DNA from: Winogradskya consettensis
GTDB lineage: Bacteria > Actinomycetota > Actinomycetes > Mycobacteriales > Micromonosporaceae
Direction of reading: 5' to 3'
NCBI RefSeq assembly: GCF_018332715.1
Contig: NZ_BOQP01000035.1
Location: 62,001 to 126,000 of the forward strand
DNA length: 64,000 nucleotides
Shown here: in pieces, positions 9,049-18,802 of the stretch
Position numbering within the stretch: position 1 is the first letter of the stretch
How the letters are laid out: each line of letters opens with the position of its first letter
Notes under the pieces: model-generated
Database searches by the model: none
Told to the model about the DNA's origin: nothing
Seen by the model: the letters and a program-made list of their open reading frames with translations, nothing else
Made by a program: the position numbers and the translations under genes

Positions 9049-9080
9049 CCGGAGTAAAGAGTTTCAGGAGTGTTAAAACG

Positions 9081-9706
9081 GTGGCCCGTCCGAGACACAC
9101 CCTGCTCTCCCGCGATCGCATTGTCGACGTGGCGAGCAAGCTGGTCGACGCTGAAGGGCTGGAGGCCGTCTCGGTCCGCCGACTCGCCACCGAGCTGGGT
9201 GTGGCCGGCCCGTCGCTCTACAACCACTTCCCCACCAAGGCCGACATCCTCGACGCGGTGGCCGACGCGGTCGTCGCCCAGGTCGACGTGTCCTTCTTCG
9301 CCACCCACGAGTGGCAGGACGCGCTTCGGCTCTGGGCACACTCGTACCACGCGGTGCTCTCCGCGCACCCGAACGTCGTGCCGGTGCTCGCCCAGGGTCC
9401 CGGGCGCCGCCCGGCCGCGCTGGCCATGGCCGACACCGTCTACGGCGGCCTCATCGCCGCCGGCTGGCCGCCCGCCCGGGCGACCCACATCGGCGCGCTG
9501 ATGCGTTACCTGGTCACCGGCTCGGCCCTGGGCTCGTTCGCCCTGGGCTTCGACGAGGACCCGCAGTTGTACGCCGAGCGCTACCCCCACCTGCGCGACG
9601 CCCACCTGCTCGCCGAGCATCGCCGCAGCGTGGACGAGGGGGCCTTCGCGCTCGGTCTGGAAACCGTGATCACAGGGCTGACAGCCATGAAGGACGGAGT
9701 GCTGCG

Positions 9707-9710
<4 letters not shown>
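9081..9710 (+). CDS. TetR-family transcriptional regulator
   Basis: A 209-residue repressor with an N-terminal TetR helix-turn-helix (about residues 8-55): RDRIVDVASKLVDAEG, then VSVRRLATELGVAGPSLYNHFPTK. The C-terminal half resembles the TetR_C ligand domain with GSALGSFALGF. The GTG at 9081 is preceded by CAGGAG. The stop overlaps the aldehyde dehydrogenase ATG (ATGA at 9707-9710), so regulator and enzymes form one operon. Its ligand is probably an acyl-CoA or an alcohol/aldehyde handled by the neighbouring enzymes, inferred from context. Confidence 0.88.
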
Positions 9711-11097
<1,387 letters not shown>

Positions 11098-11101
<4 letters not shown>

Positions 11102-12171
11102 AGGCCCTGGTCGTACGCGCCGCGGGCCTGGCACCCTCGGTCGAGGACATCCGGCTGCCCGAGGTGGGGCCGGGCCAGATCCGGGTACGCATCCGCGCGG
11201 CCGGCGTCTGCCACTCCGACCTGTCCATGGTCAACGGGACCCTGAACCCGCCGTACCCGCTGGTCCTGGGGCATGAGGCCGCCGGCGAGGTCGTCGAGAT
11301 CGGCCCCGACGTCAACCGGGTCCCGGTGGGCTCGCACGTCGCGCTGAACTGGTCGCCGCCGTGTCGCACCTGCTGGTTCTGCGAGAACGGCGAGCCGTGG
11401 CTGTGCGCCACCGCGAACATCGCCGCTCTGGAGAACGGCAGCACGCTCGACGGGACTCCGCTGCAGGTCGCGCTGGGGCTGGGTGCGTTCGCGGAGGAGG
11501 TCGTGGTGCCTGCTCACGCGGTGATCGAGGTGCCGTCCTCGCTCGCCTGGGAGAGCGCGGCGCTGCTGGGGTGCGCGGTTCTCACCGGCACGGGAGCCGT
11601 GCGCAACACGGCCGGTGTCAGGTCCGGGGACTCGGTGCTGGTCATCGGGCTCGGCGGCGTCGGACTGTCCGTGGTCGCGGCCGCGCGGGCTGCGGGAGCC
11701 TCGTCGGTGATCGCGGTCGACGTGTCCGCCGCTAAGAAGGCGCTGGCTGAGGCCGCGGGTGCCACGGACTTCATCGTCTCGGGCGACACGCTGTCCAAGG
11801 ACGTGCGCGTGCTGACCGGTGGGCGTGGCGCTGACCATTCGTTCGAGTGTGTGGGGCGTTCGGCGACAATTCGGGCAGCGTGGCGGGCTACGCGGCGCGG
11901 GGGTCAGGTCACGGTCGTCGGCATGGGCCGCGGCGATGACATGGTTCAGCTGAGCGCGCTGGAGATCTTCAGCTCCGCGCGTACGTTGCGGGCCTCGGTC
12001 TATGGCTCTTCCGACCCGGACCTCGAGGTGCCGCAGCTGGCTCAGGATGTGCTGTCCGGGGCACTGAAGCTGGACCATCTGGTCACGGACCGGATCACCC
12101 TGGCCGAAGTCCCCGCGGCGTTCGAGCGGATGTCCCGGGGAGAGGGCGCGCGCTCCGTCGTGACTTTCTGA
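11098..12171 (+). CDS. Zinc-dependent alcohol dehydrogenase
   Basis: A 357-residue medium-chain zinc alcohol dehydrogenase. The catalytic zinc ligands are in GVCHSD and GHEAAGEV. The four structural-zinc cysteines are spaced C-x2-C-x2-C-x7-C in CRTCWFCENGEPWLC. The Rossmann glycine motif GLGGVGLS follows near residue 182. The start overlaps the aldehyde dehydrogenase stop (ATGA). This is the last gene of the TetR-ALDH-ADH operon and is followed by a strong hairpin. The substrate is unknown; it resembles the class III/aryl alcohol branch. Confidence 0.9.
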
Positions 12172-12177
12172 CTGTCC

Positions 12178-12209
12178 GTCGGCGCACCTGGTCAGCCAGG
12201 TGCGCCGAC
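12178..12209 (+). terminator. Hairpin terminator after the ALDH/ADH operon
   Basis: A perfect 14-bp stem (12178-12191 with 12196-12209) closes a TCAG tetraloop, 6 bp after the alcohol dehydrogenase stop. There is no T-run, as is common for actinomycete hairpin terminators. It also separates this operon from egtA. Confidence 0.75.
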
Positions 12210-12304
12210 GTGACGGTTCTTACGAATCTGAAGCCGCGCTCGTAATGCGGGCTATCGAAACATGTGTGTATCGTCGCGAAGGGGTCACTACCGCTAGGAG
12301 GGTG

Positions 12305-13510
12305 ATGACTACTTCAAGTAACGAGACGGTGCTGCGGCGTACAACCGACGCTCTGGAGCACGTCTCGGGGATCTGTTTCAAGACCGGGCCGCCATCGCGG
12401 GTCGGTGTTGAACTGGAATGGACCACCCACTACAGCGACCAACCCGCGGCGCCGTTGCGGCTCTCCGATCTTCGGCGGGCGCTCGGGCCGCACGCACCCA
12501 CGACGCTCGGCAATGCCGATCCTGTGCCGCTCCCGGGCGGCGGCACGGTAACCCTCGAGCCCGGCGGCCAGATCGAGATCTCCTCGGCGACGGCCCACGA
12601 CTTCGCCACGCTGTACGACGTGGTCGGCAACGATCAGCAGTATCTGGTCGAGTTGCTGGCCCGCGGCGGGCTCTCCCTCGGTGAACGCGGTATCGACCCG
12701 CACCGCGCGCCACAGCGAATCCTCGACACCCCTCGATACGCGGCGATGGAGCACGCCTTCGACGAGGCCGGGCGCACGATGATGGGCAGCACCGCGGGCT
12801 TCCAGGTCTGCCTGGACGCGGGCACGGAAAGCCAGGTCGGCGCGCGCTGGGACACCGTGCACGCCGTGGGGCCCGCGCTCGTTGCCGCTTTTGCCACGTC
12901 CCGGGTGCATGCCGGCCGGGACACCGGCTGGGCAAGCGGGCGGATGGCCGCGTGGTACGGCATCGATCCTCGTCGGAGCGGTCCGGTGGGGGGCAGGGAC
13001 GACTGGCCGCGTTATGCGCTCGAAGCACCACTTCTCTGCGTACGCAGGGACAGCGGTCGCTGGGAGGCACCCGCGGGCGTCACGTTCGCCGACTGGATCA
13101 ACGGTGCCCTCGGCAGCAGCCGGCCCACGATCGACGACCTGGACTATCACCTGACCACCCTGTTCCCGCCGGTACGCCCGCGTGGGTATCTGGAGGTCCG
13201 CTATCTGGACACGCAACCCGGGCTGGAGTGGATCGCGCCCGCCGCGGTGCTCTGTGCGTTGTTCGCCGACGATGCCGTCACGGACGCCGCTCGTGACCTG
13301 GCCGCGCCCGCGGAGGGCCGCTGGGTGGAGGCGGCTCGCGACGGGCTGACCGACCCCGCGGTGGCTGCCGCTGCTTTTGATCTCGCCGATCTCGCCTGCC
13401 GTCGTCTGGACAGCACCGGGCTGTCCCGGGAGCTGCAGGACACGGTCGCCGACATCGTGGATCGCCGCCTGCACGGCGTCGGTTCCCCACGGAAGGACCT
13501 GCACCGATGA
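12305..13510 (+). CDS. egtA: Ergothioneine biosynthesis glutamate-cysteine ligase EgtA
   Basis: This 401-residue enzyme belongs to the GCS2-type glutamate-cysteine ligases and makes gamma-glutamylcysteine, the sulfur donor for ergothioneine. The N-terminal RVGVELEW and the later GGQIEISS (about residues 80-87) and STAGFQVCLDAG (about 160-171) are typical of EgtA/GshA folds. AGGAGG sits just upstream of ATG 12305, rather close (3 nt). The frame is open further to 12200, but that would start inside the preceding terminator. Identity is fixed by the overlapping egtB, egtC and egtD that follow. Confidence 0.88.
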   Translation: MTTSSNETVLRRTTDALEHVSGICFKTGPPSRVGVELEWTTHYSDQPAAPLRLSDLRRALGPHAPTTLGNADPVPLPGGGTVTLEPGGQIEISSATAHDFATLYDVVGNDQQYLVELLARGGLSLGERGIDPHRAPQRILDTPRYAAMEHAFDEAGRTMMGSTAGFQVCLDAGTESQVGARWDTVHAVGPALVAAFATSRVHAGRDTGWASGRMAAWYGIDPRRSGPVGGRDDWPRYALEAPLLCVRRDSGRWEAPAGVTFADWINGALGSSRPTIDDLDYHLTTLFPPVRPRGYLEVRYLDTQPGLEWIAPAAVLCALFADDAVTDAARDLAAPAEGRWVEAARDGLTDPAVAAAAFDLADLACRRLDSTGLSRELQDTVADIVDRRLHGVGSPRKDLHR

Positions 13511-14799
13511 CCGACAAGAACAAGGTCGCCGCCGAGCTGGAGCGGGCGCGCCGGCGGACCGTCCTGCTCACCGAGGCGGTCGATGACGCCGATCTCGTAC
13601 GCCAGCACTCGCCGATCATGTCCCCGCTCGTCTGGGACCTCGCCCACGTGGGCAACCAGGAGGAGCTCTGGCTCGTCCGTGACGTCGGCGGGCGGGAACC
13701 GGTGCGCCGCGACATCGACGAGCTCTACGACGCCTTCAAGCACTCACGCCGTGACCGGACAGCGTTGCCGCTGCTCAGCCCGCAGGAAGCACGCAAATAC
13801 GTGGGGCAGGTCCGGGACAAGGCCATGGACGTGCTCGACCGGGTCCGGCTGGACGGAAGCCGGCTCGCCGCGGACGGATTCGCGTTCGGGATGATCGTGC
13901 AGCACGAGCAGCAACACGATGAGACGATGCTCGCGACCCACCAGCTGCGGCTCGGCGCGCCCGTTCTCGAAGCGCCCGCGCCCCCGCGGGCCATCAACAA
14001 GATCACCGGTGAGGTCCTGGTTCCGGCCGGTTCCTTCACCATGGGTACGGACACCGAGCCCTGGGCGCTGGACAACGAGCGCCCCGCCCACGCCGTGCAC
14101 GTCGACGCGTTCTACATCGACGCCGCCCCGACGACCAACGGGGAGTACGCACAGTTCATCGCCGCGGGCGGATACGACGAGCCCCGCTGGTGGAGCGAGC
14201 GGGGCTGGGCCCATCGCCAGGAGGCGGGCCTCACCGCGCCTCAGCACTGGCAGCGTGACGGCGACGGGTGGGCGTACACCCAATTCGGTCGCACGCAGCG
14301 GATCATCGACGACGAGCCGGTGGTGCACGTCTGTTTCTTCGAGGCCCAGGCGTACGCGACCTGGGCGGGCAAACGCCTCCCGACCGAGCCGGAATGGGAG
14401 AAGGCTGCCCGGTTCGACCCGGCCACCGGACGCTCGCGCCGCTACCCGTGGGGGGACGAGCCACCGGAGACGCGACACGCCAACCTGGGTCAGCGGCACC
14501 TCGCCCCGGCACCCGTCGGGGCGTACCCGGACGGGGCCTCACCGCTCGGTGTGCACCAGCTGATCGGTGACGTCTGGGAGTGGGTCGACTCCGACTTCTA
14601 CGGCTATCCGGGGTTCAGCATGTTCCCGTACGAGGAGTATTCGCAGGTCTTCTTTGGCGGCGACTACAAGATCCTGCGGGGCGGCTCGTTCGGCACCGAC
14701 GCGGCAGCCGTGCGGGGCACGTTCCGCAACTGGGACCACCCGATCCGCCGGCAGATCTTCAGCGGTTTCCGGTGCGCCCGTGATGCGGCCGATGTGTAG
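13507..14799 (+). CDS. egtB: Ergothioneine sulfoxide synthase EgtB
   Basis: A 430-residue non-heme iron enzyme that joins gamma-glutamylcysteine (or cysteine) to hercynine with O2. The N-terminal DinB_2 domain carries the iron ligands: His47 in WDLAHVGN and the His pair in the HEQQHDE motif near 133-137. The C-terminal half is an FGE-sulfatase domain (PAGSFTMGTD to GGSFGTDAAAVRGTFRNW and SGFRCAR). The length matches known EgtB. It overlaps egtA by ATGA and egtC by 8 bp, giving a tightly coupled operon. Confidence 0.95.
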   Translation: MTDKNKVAAELERARRRTVLLTEAVDDADLVRQHSPIMSPLVWDLAHVGNQEELWLVRDVGGREPVRRDIDELYDAFKHSRRDRTALPLLSPQEARKYVGQVRDKAMDVLDRVRLDGSRLAADGFAFGMIVQHEQQHDETMLATHQLRLGAPVLEAPAPPRAINKITGEVLVPAGSFTMGTDTEPWALDNERPAHAVHVDAFYIDAAPTTNGEYAQFIAAGGYDEPRWWSERGWAHRQEAGLTAPQHWQRDGDGWAYTQFGRTQRIIDDEPVVHVCFFEAQAYATWAGKRLPTEPEWEKAARFDPATGRSRRYPWGDEPPETRHANLGQRHLAPAPVGAYPDGASPLGVHQLIGDVWEWVDSDFYGYPGFSMFPYEEYSQVFFGGDYKILRGGSFGTDAAAVRGTFRNWDHPIRRQIFSGFRCARDAADV

Positions 14800-15523
14800 G
14801 CATCTGGCTTATCTCGGCACCCCGATCAAGCTTTCGGAGCTGTTGTTCGATCCGCCGAACGCCCTGGTGCGCCAATCCTGGGCACCGCGCGACATGCGCG
14901 GCGGCGGCACGATCAACGCCGACGGTTTCGGTGTGGCATGGGGAACCACCCGGTTCCGCAGTGCGATGCCGATGTGGTCGGACACGGCACTGCCCCGGCT
15001 CGCGGCGACAACCGTGAGCGGGGTGGTGCTTGCCGCCGTACGGTCCGCGACCGAGGGTATGCCCGTGGTCGAGACCGCCTGCGCACCCTTCCAGGAGGGG
15101 AACTGGCTGTTCAGCCATAACGGCGTGGTGCGGGGCTGGCCCGGGAGCATCGCCGGGCTCGCGAGCCGGCTGCCGACCACGGATTTGATGACGCTGGACG
15201 CCCCGACGGACAGCGCCGTGCTCTGGGCGCTGGTCCGGGACCGCCTGCGGGCCGGGGTCTCCCTGGCCGCCGCGGCTACGGAGGTGGTGGCGCAGGTCGA
15301 GGCCGCCGCTCCGGAGTCCCGGCTCAACCTGTTGCTGACCGACGGCTCGCAGATCGTGGCGACTACGGTCGGCCATTCCCTCAGCTTTGGTAGGAGGGCG
15401 GGCTCCGTCCTCGTCAGCTCCGAGCCGCTCGACGACGAGCCGGGCTGGGAGCCCGTGCCGGATCGGCATCTGCTCGTCGCAACCCCGTCCGAAGTCACCC
15501 GCACCCCGCTAGGGAGAGCCTGA
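14792..15523 (+). CDS. egtC: Gamma-glutamyl hercynylcysteine S-oxide hydrolase EgtC
   Basis: A 243-residue class-II glutamine amidotransferase-like hydrolase that removes the gamma-glutamyl group from the EgtB product. The start MCRHLAYLG puts the nucleophilic cysteine at position 2, as required for N-terminal nucleophile enzymes, and this decides ATG 14792 over ATG 14783. Later motifs NADGFGVAWG and SHNGVV are typical of the family. The start lies inside the last codons of egtB in another frame (8-bp overlap). The TGA is 2 bp before egtD. Confidence 0.93.
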   Translation: MCRHLAYLGTPIKLSELLFDPPNALVRQSWAPRDMRGGGTINADGFGVAWGTTRFRSAMPMWSDTALPRLAATTVSGVVLAAVRSATEGMPVVETACAPFQEGNWLFSHNGVVRGWPGSIAGLASRLPTTDLMTLDAPTDSAVLWALVRDRLRAGVSLAAAATEVVAQVEAAAPESRLNLLLTDGSQIVATTVGHSLSFGRRAGSVLVSSEPLDDEPGWEPVPDRHLLVATPSEVTRTPLGRA

Positions 15524-15525
15524 TC

Positions 15526-16491
15526 ATGCTCGAGATCCACCTCGACGAGCAGGACATCGACCGCCAGCTGCGCGCCGACGTTCAACTCGGCCTGAGCGCC
15601 ACACCGAAGTGGCTGCCCCCCAAGTGGTTCTACGACGCACGGGGCAGCGAGCTCTTCGAGGACATCACCCGCCTCCCCGAGTACTACCCGACCCGCTCCG
15701 AGCGCACGATCCTCGCCGAACGGGCCGCCGGGATCGCCGCGATCACCGAGGCCAAGACCCTGGTGGAGCTGGGCTCGGGCTCCTCGGAGAAGACCCGGCT
15801 CCTGCTCGACGCCCTGCTGTCCCGGGGCACGCTGGGTGCGTTCGTTCCGCTTGACGTCTCGCGTACGGCGTTGGCGGAAGCAGTCGCGGGCCTGACCACC
15901 GACTACCCGACCCTGTCGGTGCACGGCGTGGTCGGCGACATGACCGACGACCTGCGCCACATCCCGGACGGCGACAACCGTCTCGTGGCGTTCCTCGGCG
16001 GCACGATCGGCAACCTGATCCCCGCCGAACGAGCCGCCTTCCTGACCGGTCTGCGCGCGGTCCTCGGCGAGGGCGAGTGGCTCCTGCTCGGCACCGACCT
16101 GGTCAAGGACCCGGCCATCATCGTCCCCGCGTACGACGACGCGGCCGGCGTCACCGCCGAGTTCAACAAGAACGTCCTGCGCGTGGTCAACGCCCGCCTC
16201 GACGCCGACTTCGACCTGGACGCCTTCGACCACGTCGCCCTCTGGAACGCGGAGAAGGAGTGGATCGAGATGCGCCTGCGCGCCACCACGGCCCAGCAGG
16301 TCCGCATCAACGACCTGGACCTCACGGTCGACTTCGCCGCGGGCGAGGACCTGCGCACCGAGATCTCCGCGAAGTTCCGCCGTCCCGGCCTCGAAACCGA
16401 ACTCGCCGCAGCCAGCTTCACCCTCCGCCACTTCTGGACGGACCCCCAGGGTCTCTTCGCCGTCTCCCTGGCCCAGGCTGTCAGCGGGTAA
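15526..16491 (+). CDS. egtD: L-histidine N-alpha-methyltransferase EgtD
   Basis: A 321-residue SAM-dependent methyltransferase that trimethylates histidine to hercynine, the first step of ergothioneine synthesis. The SAM-binding ELGSGSSEKT lies near residue 82. The N-terminal PPKWFYDARGSELFE and EYYPTRSE segments and the LGGTIGNL motif are EgtD signatures. GGGAG precedes the ATG. The gene ends directly against the convergent TetR gene with no intergenic base. No egtE lyase follows. Confidence 0.95.
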   Translation: MLEIHLDEQDIDRQLRADVQLGLSATPKWLPPKWFYDARGSELFEDITRLPEYYPTRSERTILAERAAGIAAITEAKTLVELGSGSSEKTRLLLDALLSRGTLGAFVPLDVSRTALAEAVAGLTTDYPTLSVHGVVGDMTDDLRHIPDGDNRLVAFLGGTIGNLIPAERAAFLTGLRAVLGEGEWLLLGTDLVKDPAIIVPAYDDAAGVTAEFNKNVLRVVNARLDADFDLDAFDHVALWNAEKEWIEMRLRATTAQQVRINDLDLTVDFAAGEDLRTEISAKFRRPGLETELAAASFTLRHFWTDPQGLFAVSLAQAVSG

Positions 16492-17061
16492 TCACGCCGG
16501 GCGGCGGCGCAGGCCGTCGAGCAGCAGAGTGACGGCGCCGTCCGCGTCGACCTGGGAACCCGGATGGTCGAAGGCCGAACAGATGCCCTGCAGGGTCATC
16601 ATTACGGCCCCGATCCCCACGTCGTCGCGGATGGAGCCGTCCTCGACGGCGGCGGTCAGCAGGTCGGTGATGGCCTGGCCCAGCGCCTGTCCGCCCTCAG
16701 CCAGCGCACCCGAGCGCGTGACCATGAGCGTGGCGAGCGTGCGAGCCAGGCCCTTGTGGGTGTGCAGGTGGATCACGAAACCCCGCAGGAACGCCGCCAA
16801 GGCCTCGTCTGCGGTCAGCGTGGCCCGCAGGTCGCGGGTGCGGTCGCACATCGCGGTGAGTTCTTCGCGGTAAACCGCCTCGGCCAGCGCCTCGCGGGTG
16901 GGAAAGTGGCGGTAGAGCGTGCCCGTGCCCACGCCGGCCAGCTGGGCGAAGTCGTCGAAGCGCAGGTCGAAGTCGCCGGCGGCGAAAACCTCGCGGGCCT
17001 TGGCGATCAGGGCGTCGCGATTTCGCTGGGCGTCGGCGCGGAGCGGCTTGGCGGTGGTCAT
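16492..17061 (-). CDS. TetR-family transcriptional regulator
   Basis: A 189-residue TetR repressor. The helix-turn-helix lies at about residues 15-60: RDALIAKAREVFAAGDFDLRFDDFAQ is followed by AGVGTGTLYRHFPTREAL. It is divergent from a ketopantoate reductase-like gene, and the gap holds a consensus promoter and two GGAG/CTCC operators, so this protein probably represses that gene and itself. Its start codon overlaps the stop of an eight-codon frame generated by a 20-bp tandem duplication. The 3' end abuts egtD. Confidence 0.88.
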   Translation of the reverse strand: MTTAKPLRADAQRNRDALIAKAREVFAAGDFDLRFDDFAQLAGVGTGTLYRHFPTREALAEAVYREELTAMCDRTRDLRATLTADEALAAFLRGFVIHLHTHKGLARTLATLMVTRSGALAEGGQALGQAITDLLTAAVEDGSIRDDVGIGAVMMTLQGICSAFDHPGSQVDADGAVTLLLDGLRRRPA

Positions 17062-17090
17062 GCTGGCCTCGCGGTGGTCATGCTGGCCTC
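17051..17090. repeat. Perfect 20-bp tandem duplication at a TetR start
   Basis: Two identical, adjacent 20-bp copies (17051-17070 and 17071-17090). Each contains GAGG plus an ATG on the minus strand. The unit length is not a multiple of three, so the extra start is out of frame with the TetR gene. Confidence 0.95.
17058..17081 (-). CDS. Seven-residue leader ORF before the TetR gene
   Basis: The distal copy of the 20-bp duplication supplies an ATG at 17081 with GAGG upstream. It is followed by six codons (giving MTTARPA) and a TGA that overlaps the TetR ATG at 17061. Whether it is translated is unknown. If it is, ribosomes finishing it would be placed directly on the regulator start. Confidence 0.3.
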   Translation of the reverse strand: MTTARPA

Positions 17091-17093
17091 ACG

Positions 17094-17122
17094 TTGACAA
17101 GTGGAGGTCATCTCCATATCTT
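17094..17122 (+). promoter_or_regulatory. Sigma-70-type promoter of the reductase gene
   Basis: TTGACA (17094-17099), a 17-bp spacer and TATCTT (17117-17122) form a near-consensus housekeeping promoter. It points to the gene starting at 17165. The spacer contains the first GGAG/CTCC operator, so a bound repressor would block RNA polymerase. Confidence 0.7.
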
Positions 17123-17141
17123 GAAAATGGAGACGATCTCC
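17103..17141. promoter_or_regulatory. Two TetR operator-like palindromes
   Basis: Site 1 is GGAG-N5-CTCC at 17103-17115, inside the promoter spacer. Site 2 is GGAGA-CGA-TCTCC at 17129-17141, just after the -10 box. Centres are 26 bp apart. The adjacent TetR (16492-17061) is the obvious candidate ligand. Confidence 0.6.
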
Positions 17142-17164
17142 GATTGTAGACCACGAGGTGCGGC

Positions 17165-18112
17165 ATGAAGATCCTGATGTTCGGCCGAGGCGTGATCACC
17201 GTGATGTACGGCTGGGCCCTGGAGCGCGCCGGCCACGAGGTCGAGTTCTACGTCCGGCCGGGCCGCGCAGCGACCTACGGAGACGCGATCGACCTCGACC
17301 TGCTCGACGCCCGCCGCCGGTTCTGGGGGCAGCCCGTCACCGAGAAATGGCCGGTGCGCTACCGCGAAACACTGGAACCCGAACACGATTTCGATCTGAT
17401 CGTGGTGAGCGTGCAGCACTACGGTTTCGCGGAGGCCGCGGCTTTCCTGGGCCCGCGCGTGGGCAGGGCGACGGTGCTCGTCTTCAACAACCTGTGGGTC
17501 GAACCGCTGACGGCGATCGAGGCCCTCCCCGCTGACCAGGTCGCCTGGGGCTTCCCCGGCGCCGGCGGCGGCTTCGGCGACGACGGCGTGCTGCACGGCT
17601 CCCTGCTGCCCATGGTCTTCTTCGGCACCCTCGGCTCACCACCGACCGAGCGCGAGCGGGCCGTGCGTGCGGCCTTCCGCGGGGCCGGCTTCCGCTTCCA
17701 GGAGCAGGCCGACTTCCGTGGCTGGCTGATGCTCCACTTCATCCAGAACGCGGGCCTCCACACGCAGAGCCTGAAACTCGGCTCGCTGGCCAAGCTCGCG
17801 GCATCGCCGGGCGCTGTCCGCGAGGCGATGCTCGCCACCCGCGAACTGCTACCGCTCGTCGAAGCACGCGGCGTCGATCTGCGGCGGCATCGGCCCGACG
17901 CACTGCTGTTCAGGGCGCCTGCCCGGCTCACGGGACCGGCACTCGCCTGGCTGTTCGGCCACTTCGGACCGATGCGCCGGGTGATGGAGGCGCACGCCAA
18001 CCCCGAGGAGCTGCGCGCGGTCTGCCGCGACACCTTGGCAGAAGCCCGCCGGCTCGGCGTAGCGGTGCCGCGGCTGGAGGCAGCTGAGCCCTACTTCGCC
18101 CTAGTTCCCTGA
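17165..18112 (+). CDS. Ketopantoate reductase-like oxidoreductase (ApbA/PanE family)
   Basis: A 315-residue protein with an N-terminal Rossmann fold (MKILMFGRGVITVMYGWALERAGHEV in outline) and the FDLIVVSVQ strand, as in ApbA/PanE reductases. The dinucleotide motif reads G-R-G-V-I rather than G-x-G-x-x-G, and the C-terminal helical half, where catalytic lysine lies in true PanE, is diverged. It is probably an NAD(P)-dependent reductase of unknown substrate, not the pantothenate enzyme. It is divergent from the TetR gene and preceded by a strong repressible promoter. Confidence 0.75.
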   Translation: MKILMFGRGVITVMYGWALERAGHEVEFYVRPGRAATYGDAIDLDLLDARRRFWGQPVTEKWPVRYRETLEPEHDFDLIVVSVQHYGFAEAAAFLGPRVGRATVLVFNNLWVEPLTAIEALPADQVAWGFPGAGGGFGDDGVLHGSLLPMVFFGTLGSPPTERERAVRAAFRGAGFRFQEQADFRGWLMLHFIQNAGLHTQSLKLGSLAKLAASPGAVREAMLATRELLPLVEARGVDLRRHRPDALLFRAPARLTGPALAWLFGHFGPMRRVMEAHANPEELRAVCRDTLAEARRLGVAVPRLEAAEPYFALVP

Positions 18113-18357
18113 GTCTTTCAACCGTTCGCGGCGGGTGACGAGTGCGGCAGAACCTGGCCGCTGGCACAAAATTGCGTTGAAACCCGCAATGCCGCAATCG
18201 CCTGCGGCGTCAGGTGTCAAGCTCGGGCCAATCATGTCCGGCCCGGAAACACATGTTCTGCTGTCAGACACGATTACCCAAATTTGACATAAAGCACCGC
18301 ATAAAGTTGTCGCATCCTGCCGCCCAGCGCAACATGTGACCTGCGCCCCTGCGCCCC

Positions 18358-18802
18358 TTAGTCCTTGATCCGTTGGCGGTAGGCGGCGGTAAGGAGTTCA
18401 TCGGCTGCTGCCAGACCTGCGCACATCGCCTCCTGGGCCTCGGGATCCCAGGGCCCGGAGGCGGTCAGCGGAATCTCGGTCATGAAGCGCCGCTCGGCTT
18501 CCGCAATCAGCGCGACGACAAGGCCGGGATTCGTCCTGGCGGTCGCATACAGGTCCGGGCCGTTGCAGATCGCCACCGCCGGCCAGCCTGCGGTGCTCGA
18601 ACAGCGCGGGGACCTGGAGGGTATGGGCGGCCTGCGAGTACACGGCTGCTGTATACGGACCGGTGGGGTCGAACGGGCTGATCCGTGCGGCGGCCGTGCC
18701 GTCGGGGGAGCGGAGGGCGATCGCCCAGTCGCCGGTGCCGCACGGGGTCCATCCGTCACGCAGCAGGTGCTGTTCCACTTCCCGGTGGGTGCTTGTCTTC
18801 AC
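18358..18802 (-). pseudogene. Frameshifted small hypothetical gene
   Basis: Two overlapping minus-strand frames together look like one protein of about 148 residues. The first frame reads from GTG 18802 (MKTSTHREVEQHLLRDGW ... TLQVPALFEHRR). The coherent sequence then continues in another frame (PAVAICNGPDLYATAR ... LLTAAYRQRIKD) to the stop at 18358. The switch lies near 18585-18595. No slippery heptamer is visible, so this is more likely a frameshift mutation or sequencing error than programmed shifting. The GTG directly follows the TetR stop (TGAGTG), so it is the last gene of the SDR/kinase/ACAD operon. Function is unknown. Confidence 0.6.

Noticed and set aside
12200..12304. Upstream start for egtA at 12200
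   Set aside because: It would begin within the preceding terminator hairpin, and the AGGAGG at 12296 points to a later start.
18585..18595. Programmed ribosomal frameshift in the small gene
   Set aside because: No slippery heptamer or downstream pseudoknot is visible; a mutation or sequencing error is simpler.
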